Notes: generated from the letters alone by a model not told the origin. 64,000 nt of DNA from Bacteroidota bacterium (GCA_028875875.1 JAGWUV010000027.1:1-64000), one strand, 5' to 3'. Shown: positions 16,024-24,056, counted from the stretch's first letter. Numbers and translations: made by a program.

Positions 16024-16380
16024 ATGGATGCAATTAAAATACCTAAACATTTTCCAGTTGTTCTTAACCAAGTATTCGAGATAGAGAATAAATTAAAAAA
16101 CATTACAGAAGCAAATTCTATTCAAAGAAATCTTGATAGAATAAAAGATTATTTTGAAAATGAGGCATTACAAGATGGACAAGGATTAGTCTATCATAAC
16201 CCAATTGGTGAGCCTTATAATGTTACGAGAGCAGATTGTGAAGCAACAATATCAGGAAATGACCATGAGAATCTTGTAATCATTGAGGTATTAAAGCCAA
16301 TAATATATTTCAAATATGCCAATACGCAAATGATAGTTCAGAAAGCAATTGTCATAGTTCAATCTCAAAATCTAAAATAA
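16024..16380 (+). CDS. Small GrpE-like protein in Hsp70 operon
   Basis: 118 residues with no membrane segment. An N-terminal helix (about 10-50) is followed by LVYHNPIGEPYNVTRADCEA and a beta-rich end (NLVIIEVLKPIIYFKYANTQ then MIVQKAIVIVQ). A long helix followed by a small beta domain, ending in a repeated valine/isoleucine strand, resembles a shortened GrpE, the nucleotide exchange factor for Hsp70. The resemblance is structural rather than by clear sequence match, and position between a J-like gene and an Hsp70 gene supports it. It starts 2 bases after the previous stop and ends 7 bases before the Hsp70 start. Confidence 0.6.
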   Translation: MDAIKIPKHFPVVLNQVFEIENKLKNITEANSIQRNLDRIKDYFENEALQDGQGLVYHNPIGEPYNVTRADCEATISGNDHENLVIIEVLKPIIYFKYANTQMIVQKAIVIVQSQNLK

Positions 16381-16387
16381 TCATATT

Positions 16388-18892
16388 ATGGAAAATAGAA
16401 TAAACTTCGGAATAGATTTAGGTACAACTAATTCTGCCATTGCAAAATTTGTAAAAGGCGATGTTGCAGTATTTAAAGACCCCTTAGATACTGGCAAAGA
16501 GACGTTACCTTCTGTGGTTTATTATAAAACTGATAACATTATAGTTGGCAGTAGAGCCAGGACTTACTTAACACGAGATGCAAAGAATGTTTTCAGCACT
16601 TTCAAAAGAAAAATGGGTACTACTGAAAGTTTTAAAGTGAAAAATTTAAACCAATCAAAAACACCTGTTGAACTATCTGCCGAAGTAATAAAGCAACTTA
16701 AAAGTTTTATTCATTCTGGAGAGATACTTGATGCTGCGGTTATAACAGTACCAGCTTCGTTTGAATTACCTCAAACTAAAGCTACCCAAGAGGCTGGCTA
16801 TTTAGCAGGATTTAAACAGGTAATTACATTACCTGAACCAATTGCAGCAAGTTTAGCTTATGCAAATAAGAAAAAGGAAAATGATATTCAGAATGGTCAG
16901 TGGTTAGTTTATGATTTGGGTGGTGGCACATTTGATGTTGCACTAATGAAAATAAAGGATGGAGAAATAAAAGTACTCGACCACGAAGGCGATAATTTTT
17001 TAGGCGGTGCAGATTTTGACAATTTAATTGTGGAAAAATTTATTATCCCATTCTTAAATAAGAACTACAAATTTCACGACTTAGAAGTAGAACTTAAAAG
17101 CGAAGCAAGCAAGAGAAACGTCTTGTATTATCGCTTATTGCTTTTAGCTGAAGAAGCTAAAAAACAGTTGTCGAGTTTTACATCCACTGAAATCGAATTG
17201 ATAGATATTAAGGATGATAATGATGTAGAAGTTGATACAGTTGTTACAATTACTCGTTCTGAATTTGAGAGCTTAATAAAAGAGCAAGTAGATAGAACAA
17301 TTGAAATGATTAAGAAAATACTTGTTCGCAAAGGACTAAAGCCGTCAGACATTTTATTTACATTAATGGTCGGCGGCTCAACATATATCCCATACGTTAG
17401 AAAGAGAGTTGAAGAAGTTCTACAAATACCAAACAACTGTGATATTGACCCAACAACTGCCATTGCAATTGGAGCAGCATATTACGCAGGTACAAGAGAA
17501 AAAAACTTTTCTAAAGAAGAACCCAAAAAAATCACTCATGGCATTAAAGTAAAATTTGCGTATCAAAAAAATTCACTGGAAGATGAAGAAATGCTTGCTG
17601 TTAGAATCGATGGTAATATAGATGGATTGTACTACCAAATAACAAGAGAAGATAAAGGTTTTGATAGTGGTAGAAAAAAACTTACTGCCAGAATTTCGGA
17701 AGACCTTCCTTTAGTTAAAGAATCATATAACTTCTTCAAATTTGTTGTACTTGATGAACAAAATAACACAATTGATACTGATGCAGAAATTATTGGAATA
17801 GCTCATGGCAAAGTTGAGTTTACAGGCACACCGATTTCCCATGACTTTTGCATTGAGTTAGACAATACAGAAGCCGTTGACAAGTCAACAAAGCTTGAAC
17901 TAATTTTTCAAAAGGGTTCTATTTTGCCTTTGAAGTGGAAGAAAACTTATACTCTACTAAAATCATTGATAAAAGGTACAGACGATAAAATAGTAATACA
18001 CATTTTGGAAGGTTCTCATACATCTATTGCTCAAGCAATAAGCACTGTTGCTTATTTAGAAATTAACGGCAGAATGATTGAAAGAGATATTTTAAAAGGC
18101 ACTGATATAGAGATAAAAGTTGAAATGTCAGAAGATAATGAATTAAAAGCATCCGCTTATTTAGTAATGACTAATCAGGAGTTTAATATTCCTGTAGCCA
18201 TTAAAAACAGGGGTACTTCTGTTGCCAAATTAAAAGAAGATGTGGGGATTTTGAATGACCGAATTGAAACTGAAATTAACCAAGCAATAGATAGGGAAGA
18301 TTATGAAGTTGCAGAAGAATTAACTATACTAAAATCACAGATGCAAGAATTGGAAGATGACGTTGTCAAAATTCAAGATGATGATGTTACAGATAAAAAA
18401 TTTCAATCCGAAGATATAAAGCGAAAGTTTGCTCAAAAATTCTATGATATAACAAAGGATAAGCAAATGTCGTTGTTGAAAGCAAAATACAACGAGGATA
18501 AAGAATGGTGTAAAGAAATTCTTGATGAAAATGGGAATGACCATGACCATAAAATGTTCAATGATATTGTTGCGAGAGAGCAAGTATTTCTTAATTCCAT
18601 AAATCCAATAAAAATTACAGAAGCGATTGATGAGTTAATTGATTTAGGAAGTAACATACTTTGGCGTACTCCTGCATTCCTTGAAGCAAGGTTTAAGAAG
18701 CTAATAGAAAAACCTCAAATATTTAACGACCAAGAGCAAGCTAAAGTTTGGATAGAAGCAGGAACTATAGCTATCCAAAACAAGAACTATGACAAATTAA
18801 GAGAAGCAAACTGGGGCTTAATTTCATTAATGCCAAAAGCAGCAAGAAACAACGATGATTTAAACGACAGGATAAGAATAGGCTTTAAATAA
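16388..18892 (+). CDS. Divergent Hsp70/DnaK-family chaperone
   Basis: 834 residues, about 200 more than DnaK. The N-terminal ATPase domain (about 1-375) is intact: phosphate-1 motif IDLGTTNSAI at 9-18, phosphate-2 DLGGGTFD at 176-183, adenosine motif VGGSTYIPYVRKR at 328-340, and ITVPASF. The canonical interdomain linker and DVTPLSLG block of DnaK are absent; after about 380 comes KITHGIKVKFAYQK. The middle part (380-620) is beta-rich, the end (620-834) is helical and acidic with a long coiled region around 625-660. It is thus a specialised Hsp70, not the housekeeping DnaK. It lies in an operon with a J-like membrane protein, a GrpE-like protein and two membrane proteins. Confidence 0.9.
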   Translation: MENRINFGIDLGTTNSAIAKFVKGDVAVFKDPLDTGKETLPSVVYYKTDNIIVGSRARTYLTRDAKNVFSTFKRKMGTTESFKVKNLNQSKTPVELSAEVIKQLKSFIHSGEILDAAVITVPASFELPQTKATQEAGYLAGFKQVITLPEPIAASLAYANKKKENDIQNGQWLVYDLGGGTFDVALMKIKDGEIKVLDHEGDNFLGGADFDNLIVEKFIIPFLNKNYKFHDLEVELKSEASKRNVLYYRLLLLAEEAKKQLSSFTSTEIELIDIKDDNDVEVDTVVTITRSEFESLIKEQVDRTIEMIKKILVRKGLKPSDILFTLMVGGSTYIPYVRKRVEEVLQIPNNCDIDPTTAIAIGAAYYAGTREKNFSKEEPKKITHGIKVKFAYQKNSLEDEEMLAVRIDGNIDGLYYQITREDKGFDSGRKKLTARISEDLPLVKESYNFFKFVVLDEQNNTIDTDAEIIGIAHGKVEFTGTPISHDFCIELDNTEAVDKSTKLELIFQKGSILPLKWKKTYTLLKSLIKGTDDKIVIHILEGSHTSIAQAISTVAYLEINGRMIERDILKGTDIEIKVEMSEDNELKASAYLVMTNQEFNIPVAIKNRGTSVAKLKEDVGILNDRIETEINQAIDREDYEVAEELTILKSQMQELEDDVVKIQDDDVTDKKFQSEDIKRKFAQKFYDITKDKQMSLLKAKYNEDKEWCKEILDENGNDHDHKMFNDIVAREQVFLNSINPIKITEAIDELIDLGSNILWRTPAFLEARFKKLIEKPQIFNDQEQAKVWIEAGTIAIQNKNYDKLREANWGLISLMPKAARNNDDLNDRIRIGFK

Positions 18893-18899
18893 TATCAGC

Positions 18900-19214
18900 A
18901 TGGTAATTAAAATCATCAAAACAATACTTGCAATTTTATTCTTTATTTGCCTTGCAAATATGCCTTATGGGTACTATCAGCTTGTAAGGTTTTTGGCACT
19001 TATTGGCTTTGGGTTATTAGCTTATTACTCAAATGAAAGCGGAAATAAAATTGAAGCAGTAATTTTTGTTGCATTGGCTATTTTATTTCAGCCGATAATA
19101 AAAATTGCTTTAGGTAGAACCTTATGGAATGTCGTTGATGTAATTGCAGGAATATACTTATTGATTTCCATTTTCCTTAAACCATCAAACAATATAAATG
19201 GAAGAAAAAATTAA
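18900..19214 (+). CDS. Small membrane protein (DUF6804-like)
   Basis: 104 residues with four hydrophobic segments. The pattern MPYGYYQLVRFL, then AILFQPIIKIALGR, LWNVVDV matches what I recall of DUF6804 small integral membrane proteins of Bacteroidota, for which no function is known. It starts 7 bases after the Hsp70 stop codon and overlaps the next gene by 17 bases, so it is translated from the same message. Confidence 0.75.
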   Translation: MVIKIIKTILAILFFICLANMPYGYYQLVRFLALIGFGLLAYYSNESGNKIEAVIFVALAILFQPIIKIALGRTLWNVVDVIAGIYLLISIFLKPSNNINGRKN

Positions 19215-19665
19215 AACGACTATACCTGATTTCGATAGCAAGGAGAAGGAAGAAGATAAGGATACTACCAAATATTTGCTGATTATTTTTATTCCGATAA
19301 TTACTGTTATTATTTTATGTTTCAGGTATCATACTTTAAGAATTATTAGCCTGTGCTTATCTGGGTTTGCGATGGGTTATTTGTCTTACAAATCATATAA
19401 AGCAAGGGAAAAGAAATTGGATAAAGAAATAGTCTCACAAGTGATACTTGTTATATTAACTGCATTCGGTATCTTTTACAAATTCTTTGGTGATTTAGTT
19501 CTATCTTATTGGGTTATTGCATTATCGAGTATGATACTTATGATTGTTTTAAAAATACAAAACGAAAAACAAAAGGCATACATAACCTATTATGTTTTTT
19601 TTGGAGCCATTATAGCAGCACTGATTTTAAATTATCATGCTATTTATTTCCTTTTTAGAGATTAA
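19198..19665 (+). CDS. Small membrane protein, last gene of Hsp70 operon
   Basis: 155 residues. A charged cytoplasmic N-terminus (about 1-24, EKEEDKD) is followed by about five predicted transmembrane segments (25-42, 48-62, 80-98, 105-120, 131-150). No recognised family. Its start codon lies inside the end of the preceding gene (17-base overlap), which implies translational coupling. The next structured repeat begins about 20 bases after its stop, so it closes the operon. Confidence 0.7.
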   Translation: MEEKIKTTIPDFDSKEKEEDKDTTKYLLIIFIPIITVIILCFRYHTLRIISLCLSGFAMGYLSYKSYKAREKKLDKEIVSQVILVILTAFGIFYKFFGDLVLSYWVIALSSMILMIVLKIQNEKQKAYITYYVFFGAIIAALILNYHAIYFLFRD

Positions 19666-19701
19666 GTAATTAGTTTAAACTAATGACGTTTCCGACCCAC
19701 C

Positions 19702-19770
19702 AAGTCAGGCACATTTGCAAGGCACACAAAGCCGACACACAAAACCAAACCTTGCAAAAGAGCCTGCCTT
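19702..19770. repeat. Structured non-coding element E2, second copy of the E1 stem-loop
   Basis: AAGTCAGGC (19702-19710) pairs with GCCTGCCTT (19762-19770) with one mismatch, then an ACA/AGA internal loop, then TTTGCAAGG (19714-19722) pairs perfectly with CCTTGCAAA (19750-19758). The 27-nt loop CACACAAAGCCGACACACAA... is nearly the same as in E1. Stem sequences differ from E1 but stay paired, which is covariation and argues for a selected folded DNA or RNA. Confidence 0.75.
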
Positions 19771-19845
19771 GTTCCAACGCTTCCGGGACACACCCTACTT
19801 CGTTAGACACATACTTTCAATTTGACAAACCCGAAAGAAGGGCTA

Positions 19846-20045
19846 CCTACAACAAGTGTATTGCCAAAATGCAGGCTGACGGAAGCCGTGTTTCAAATAC
19901 AGTAAGTTTGTTGGGCTGCATATCCAGCTTGACCTTATCTATTTTGCTATGTGCATATCATCATCTTTTTTATTTTTACTCAGCAGCGGTCAGCCGGGCG
20001 GACGGAATTCTATTTCCTGCACTTCGGCAATACCTGGACGTTAGC
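19846..20045. repeat. Cassette-boundary-like element E3 (about 200 nt)
   Basis: Begins near ACCTACAAC and ends at GGACGTTAGC. It contains ATATCCAGCTTGAC (19920-19933), shared exactly with E4, and GGACGGAATTCTATTTCC (20000-20017), shared exactly with E5, then a TTCGGCAATACCTG end that recurs in E5. Ends of the type ...AAC and GTTR... resemble integron attC core boxes. No integrase is in the window. Confidence 0.55.
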
Positions 20046-20103
20046 TGCTACTGTAAGACAATTCGCAAACCAAAATTATTTTTCATAAACATAAGATGGA
20101 GAA

Positions 20104-20520
20104 ATGTTTTATAAGGAAATAAAACTAATCGCTGCTCACAGAATTTTAAAATCTATCAATAACACATACATGAAGTGGCATGGCAAAAATTCTGCTCCTT
20201 CGTATTTATGGCTTGACTTTAAACATATCAAAAAAAGCAACCGTTTGTTAAGCAATAGAACATTAAGAGATGCCGCATTCCTGCTAAAACAAAACGGACA
20301 CGCAGACATTCTTGACAACACACGAGATGTTTACGACATAAAAATCGGGATGCTTAAAGACCATTTTTATGAATGCGAAACTGCTTACAAAGAAAACTTA
20401 TATCTCCGAAAGATTTTTAATTCTGTTAATGGATTTATCTTAGCTCTTAGTGCATTAATCATTGCATCAGGTGTAATATTAGGTGCAATAAAGTTGCTAC
20501 TAAAAATATTCCACAAATGA
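20104..20520 (+). CDS. Hypothetical protein with C-terminal membrane helix
   Basis: 138 residues. The first 105 are helical and basic (YKEIKLIAAHRILKSINNTY near the start). One transmembrane helix lies near 110-132, followed by LLLKIFHK, so it is likely tail-anchored or single-pass. Family not recognised. It stands alone between two structured non-coding elements (E3 and E4), as expected for a single-gene cassette. Confidence 0.55.
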   Translation: MFYKEIKLIAAHRILKSINNTYMKWHGKNSAPSYLWLDFKHIKKSNRLLSNRTLRDAAFLLKQNGHADILDNTRDVYDIKIGMLKDHFYECETAYKENLYLRKIFNSVNGFILALSALIIASGVILGAIKLLLKIFHK

Positions 20521-20884
20521 AAATCAGCAATGGGAAAATATAGGCTGTTAACACGCACATTAAAATAAAGCCATCTACAATTTTATCTTCTATCCACCTC
20601 ATAATGACAGACAACTTCTCCATATTTCAAAGGACTGTGTTTAAAGAAAAACAGCAGTAGCCAACAAGAGACTTTGCAATAGCAGGGTTTGACCAACTGC
20701 ACTTGTGCAGCAGTAACTTTATTCTGCTGTATATCCAGCTTGACATTTGCTACTCAACTGTTATTTCATATATTCAACAATAATTTTTCAATTGAGCATT
20801 TGTTCCGGCAGAAATTACGCTATTGCCCTGTCATCGCAAATACTTGTTCGTTAGTAAAAATTAAAATAAATTAAATAAAATTCT
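20521..20884. other. Non-coding stretch containing element E4
   Basis: About 360 bases with no credible gene. Most of it is the E4 element (20653-20854). The remainder is AT-rich leader sequence in front of the nuclease-like gene. Confidence 0.55.
20653..20854. repeat. Cassette-boundary-like element E4 (about 200 nt)
   Basis: Begins AGCAGTAGCCAAC and ends TTGTTCGTTAG. It contains an internal hairpin, CTGCACTTGTGCAG, then ATATCCAGCTTGAC (20731-20744, identical to E3). The TTCCGGCAGAAATTAC...ATCGCAAATACTTG end aligns with the end of E5. Confidence 0.55.
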
Positions 20885-21421
20885 ATGCTTTTCAATAATC
20901 AAAAAGTAAAAGAAATATTCAATGACAATTTTATAAAAGCAAGTAATGTTTTAAAGACATTAGATTTTTATTCAAATAGGCATACCAATGAAGAAATAAA
21001 TTTCAGGGGACTTGTTGGTTGGGTCTTTGAAGAGACAATTTTTTCTTGCTTAAACAACGAGTTAAATTCACTGAATCTCCGACATGAATTAAAAGTGCAA
21101 TTCAATTTGTCAAGCTTATTCGTGATTGGTAAAAAAAGTAAAGGGAAAGCTGACCTCTATTTGCATACAGACAAACAAAACTATTTAATTGAACTTAAGC
21201 ATACTGGTGTATTTGGCATTGCTGATTATGACAAATATCGAAAGTATAGAGAAATTGTTAATAACAATAATTTTAAATATTTATACTTGACAAAGGGTGA
21301 ATCTTATGAAAAATTTGTAACTGAATGTAAAAATATTTTTGGTTCAGAAAATGCATTCTTCTTGGATAAGGACGGAGATTGGGAAAAGTTTATCAATTTA
21401 ATTCAAACTGACAATTTATAA
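20885..21421 (+). CDS. PD-(D/E)XK superfamily nuclease-like protein
   Basis: 178 residues, soluble. GLVGWVFEETIFSCL (about 43-57) gives the helix-1 Glu. GKADLYLHTDKQNYLIELKH (about 94-113) gives the core strands with Asp and the E-x-K catalytic pair, spaced as in PD-(D/E)XK nucleases. The rest is alpha/beta (FKYLYLTKGE). Such folds occur in restriction enzymes, Holliday-junction resolvases and many stand-alone defence or mobile-element proteins. No methyltransferase or helicase partner is adjacent, so the role is open. It sits alone between structured elements, consistent with a cassette gene. Confidence 0.65.
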   Translation: MLFNNQKVKEIFNDNFIKASNVLKTLDFYSNRHTNEEINFRGLVGWVFEETIFSCLNNELNSLNLRHELKVQFNLSSLFVIGKKSKGKADLYLHTDKQNYLIELKHTGVFGIADYDKYRKYREIVNNNNFKYLYLTKGESYEKFVTECKNIFGSENAFFLDKDGDWEKFINLIQTDNL

Positions 21422-21577
21422 AATTCACTTTTATTTTATTGCTTACAAATAACAAATTAAATGGACTGCCACTAAGAAAGCATTTAGCGTTATTGCGGTT
21501 GGACGACAAATCAAGCGATGAACTTTTTATCTTTACTGAACAAAACAATTTATTCAACAATATAATTTCAAATACTG

Positions 21578-21607
21578 CATAACGCAAATGCGTGAACGTT
21601 ATGTTCC
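21578..21607. repeat. Short attC-like dyad
   Basis: CATAACG and CGTTATG pair perfectly over 7 bases with 12 bases between them, including GCGT. The ends AAC and GTT match the orientation of the other element ends (E3-E5). It lies between the nuclease-like gene and the protease remnant. Confidence 0.4.
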
Positions 21608-21632
21608 ATACTATGCGACATTTCAAAAACTA

Positions 21633-21824
21633 ATGAAAAGATTAATAATCGCTTTACTCATCTTGCAGACATATAATCCTTCTTTTTCTCAACTTGTTAT
21701 TCAAATAAAAAAAGAAGGAGGGGTTTCTATTGTTCCATGCAAGGTAAATGGGCTAAGCCTTTCTTTCATTTTTGACACTGGTGCATCCGACGTCACAATC
21801 TTGCTTGAAGAAATTAATTCATGA
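21633..21824 (+). pseudogene. Truncated retropepsin-like aspartyl protease
   Basis: 63 residues from ATG 21633. A signal peptide (about 1-20) is followed by VPCKVNGLSLSFIFDTGASD, the DTGAS active-site loop and flap start of a retropepsin-like aspartyl protease as found in exported Bacteroidota proteins. The domain should continue for another 70 or more residues, but a TGA stops the frame just after LLEEINS, and downstream sequence is interrupted in all frames. It is a broken gene, probably inactive. Confidence 0.65.
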
Positions 21825-21935
21825 ATTCAGTATTAACTCTGACGAATTAGGATTGCAAATCAGTGGATTATAAAACGGTAGTCAGAATTTTCTGGGACAG
21901 ATCAAAGTAATTTTATTATCTATTCATAATTGACC

Positions 21936-22697
21936 ATGTTACGGAAAGACAACTTTTACCCTAATTTAGGATACTGGTTTTTGTTGTATATCATCTTGGT
22001 ATTTGCCGGGTTTTATTATACCTATTTCTCTGTATTATTTAAAGCGAAACCCATTATTATCCATGTACATTTTGTGTTAATGTCTTTGTGGATTGTTATG
22101 CTCATCGTTCAACCATTTTTAATAAAATACAAAAAGTTGCCGCAGCATAGATTAATTGGTAGATTAAGCTATTTTTTAGTTCCACTAGTTTTGCTTTCTG
22201 CTTTTTTGGTGATAAGATTAGAGTATTATACGAGGATTAATGACTTTCGCTTACAAATTGCAAATGGGCTAAGCCATATCTCCGAATCAGAAATATTAAA
22301 GCAATCATGCAACAATCCCAACGGGCTTTTCTTTTTTTTATTCTTTGCGTTATTTTATGTGCTTGGTATAATTAACCGGCACAAGTCTTCCGTTCATGCA
22401 AGATATATGCTTGCGACAGGCTTGACATTGTTAGCGCCTACATTTGACAGGATAGTGGAAATTGATTTTGGCATTAGAATAATTGCTGGTATTATCCCAG
22501 CCTTTGTAATTACTTTTTTACTCATTGATTTTATCTTAATTATTCTTATTCGTAGAGACTATAAAATTGGAAAGCCAATCAAGACATTGACAGCTTGCTT
22601 AATTATTTACGGTGTTGGACAAATTCTTTATTATGTGATTCCCAACTTTGATTGGTGGGGTCATTTCTATGCGTTTATTATGAAGCCTGCACCGTAA
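21936..22697 (+). CDS. DUF2306-like integral membrane protein
   Basis: 253 residues from ATG 21936 (a TTG two codons upstream is possible). About seven transmembrane helices. The segment HVHFVLMSLWIVMLIVQPFL, then LPQHRLIGRLSYFLVPL, has the His-Trp-Gln-HRxxG pattern seen in DUF2306-type membrane proteins; the conserved His residues could bind haem or metal, but function is unknown. A conserved second His pair is in KSSVHARYMLATG. It is flanked by the protease remnant and element E5. Confidence 0.65.
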   Translation: MLRKDNFYPNLGYWFLLYIILVFAGFYYTYFSVLFKAKPIIIHVHFVLMSLWIVMLIVQPFLIKYKKLPQHRLIGRLSYFLVPLVLLSAFLVIRLEYYTRINDFRLQIANGLSHISESEILKQSCNNPNGLFFFLFFALFYVLGIINRHKSSVHARYMLATGLTLLAPTFDRIVEIDFGIRIIAGIIPAFVITFLLIDFILIILIRRDYKIGKPIKTLTACLIIYGVGQILYYVIPNFDWWGHFYAFIMKPAP

Positions 22698-22733
22698 TTT
22701 TTTCATTGTTTGAACTCAAGAAATCAAAATAAC

Positions 22734-22932
22734 AGCAGCCAACACTGGTATTACTAATAGTGGTGGTGGACATTAGAACAATCAGCAGCAGTAATTCTGC
22801 TATACAGTGGTTCAGGGCTCGACGAATAAAGCCCAGCTTTAGTTCTTAATATTTAACTTTATCAAAAAGCCGGGTAGCAGTTCCGGTGGACGGAATTCTA
22901 TTTCCCCGACATCGGCAATACCTGCTCGTTGC
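22734..22932. repeat. Cassette-boundary-like element E5 (about 200 nt)
   Basis: Begins AGCAGCCAAC and ends CTCGTTGC. It contains GGACGGAATTCTATTTCC (22888-22905), identical over 18 bases to E3, followed by the matching ATCGGCAATACCTG. The middle carries AGCAGCAGTAATTCTGCT and GGCTCGACGAATAAAGCCC, both hairpin-forming. It directly precedes the TPR gene. Confidence 0.55.
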
Positions 22933-22979
22933 CTGCAAGCCGGGCGGGACGCTTAACAACTAAATAAAACTATAACTAT

Positions 22980-24056
22980 ATGAATTTAAAATTGATCATA
23001 TTAATTGTAGTATTGTTGGCCAAAACTTCAATTTGCAATGCGCAAGGGACTACGCAGGTATATTCCCAGAACAAAGAAGCTAATTCCTATTATGCTAAGG
23101 CCCTTCATTATATTGAAATAGGAACTCCAAGCAAGGGTGGCTCACCCGATAGTTTACAAATAGCCGTTCAATATTTACAAAAGGCAGTAAAGGCAGACCC
23201 AAATTTTGTAAATGCCTACATTGAACTGTGCAGAACTTACTGGAAATTTAATTTTTCTTTTCCCAATTATATTAAATACTATGGTAATGCCCCGAGCATT
23301 CTGCCAAAAGCGAAAATCGCAATTTCTAAGGCATTGCGGATTGACAGTGCTTCATCGCATGCGTATTCAGAATTAGGAAGGATGAACCTATTTTATGAGT
23401 ACAAATTTGATGAGGCTTTAAAAAATTTTGCAAAAGCAATCAAGTACGATTCAACAAATGCAGCCAATTATGCATATTATGGTGAAACACTTGCGCTACA
23501 AGGAAAATGGGACGAGGCTCAACAATGGTTGGGCAAAGCAAATAAAATCAGTCCGAATGATGCGAGTGTTTTAGTGACAACGGGATGGTATTATCATTGG
23601 CAAAGGAAATACGATACTGCTGAGCAGTACTTCAACAAAATTAATCCGGAAAGCTGGGCAAGAGCATTTTATTTATGCCTGAATGATATTGCCAAAGGCA
23701 AAGCAGCACAGGGTGTTGAAATTTTAAAATCATTTGACCCAAGTGGAAACGGTATATTAGCAAACGGTGGCACAAAAGCATTATTGGCTTATGCCTTAAT
23801 CAAAAGCGGGCAGATTGATGAAGCAAGAAAATTATTAAAGAAAACAGAAGAACTGAATCAAGTGGTTAATTACCGTTCCGCAATTTGTTATGTTGCACTT
23901 GGTGAGTATGACAAAGCGTTTGAATTGCTAAATAATGAATTAAATGAACAACATGACAACTGGCTCATCTGGCTTAAATATGATAATGCATGGGATGCTG
24001 TTCACAACGACAAACGTTACAAAGAAGTACTTAAAAAAATGCCTTTTGACAAATAA
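22980..24056 (+). CDS. Secreted tetratricopeptide repeat (TPR) protein
   Basis: 358 residues. Signal peptide about 1-21 (ending CNAQ). TPR-type helical pairs run through the protein: AVQYLQKAVKADPNFVNAY, then ALKNFAKAIKYDSTNAANYA, then AQQWLGKANKISPNDAS, and weaker ones to the C-terminus (ARKLLKKTEELN, AFELLNNELNEQ). The fold suggests protein binding in the periplasm. It resembles the TPR ends of Bacteroidota cyclase and regulator proteins but has no catalytic domain. It starts 48 bases after element E5, the last cassette-like gene of the region. Confidence 0.8.
   Translation: MNLKLIILIVVLLAKTSICNAQGTTQVYSQNKEANSYYAKALHYIEIGTPSKGGSPDSLQIAVQYLQKAVKADPNFVNAYIELCRTYWKFNFSFPNYIKYYGNAPSILPKAKIAISKALRIDSASSHAYSELGRMNLFYEYKFDEALKNFAKAIKYDSTNAANYAYYGETLALQGKWDEAQQWLGKANKISPNDASVLVTTGWYYHWQRKYDTAEQYFNKINPESWARAFYLCLNDIAKGKAAQGVEILKSFDPSGNGILANGGTKALLAYALIKSGQIDEARKLLKKTEELNQVVNYRSAICYVALGEYDKAFELLNNELNEQHDNWLIWLKYDNAWDAVHNDKRYKEVLKKMPFDK

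Larger units (their letters stand above)
19666..20103. other. Non-coding stretch made of structured elements E2 and E3
   Basis: About 440 bases between genes. An ORF runs through most of it but lies entirely on the inverted repeats E2 (19702-19770) and E3 (19846-20045), so I do not call it. Two candidate recombination-core words, CGTTAG, occur at 19801 and 20039. Confidence 0.6.

Noticed and set aside
19683-20114. 143-codon ORF across E2 and E3
   Set aside because: Its codons are built from inverted-repeat arms; the peptide is low-complexity and Cys/His-rich, with no domain.
13892-22932. A proven integron
   Set aside because: The attC-like elements lack an integrase gene in the window and their R boxes only partly fit GTTRRRY, so it stays a hypothesis.
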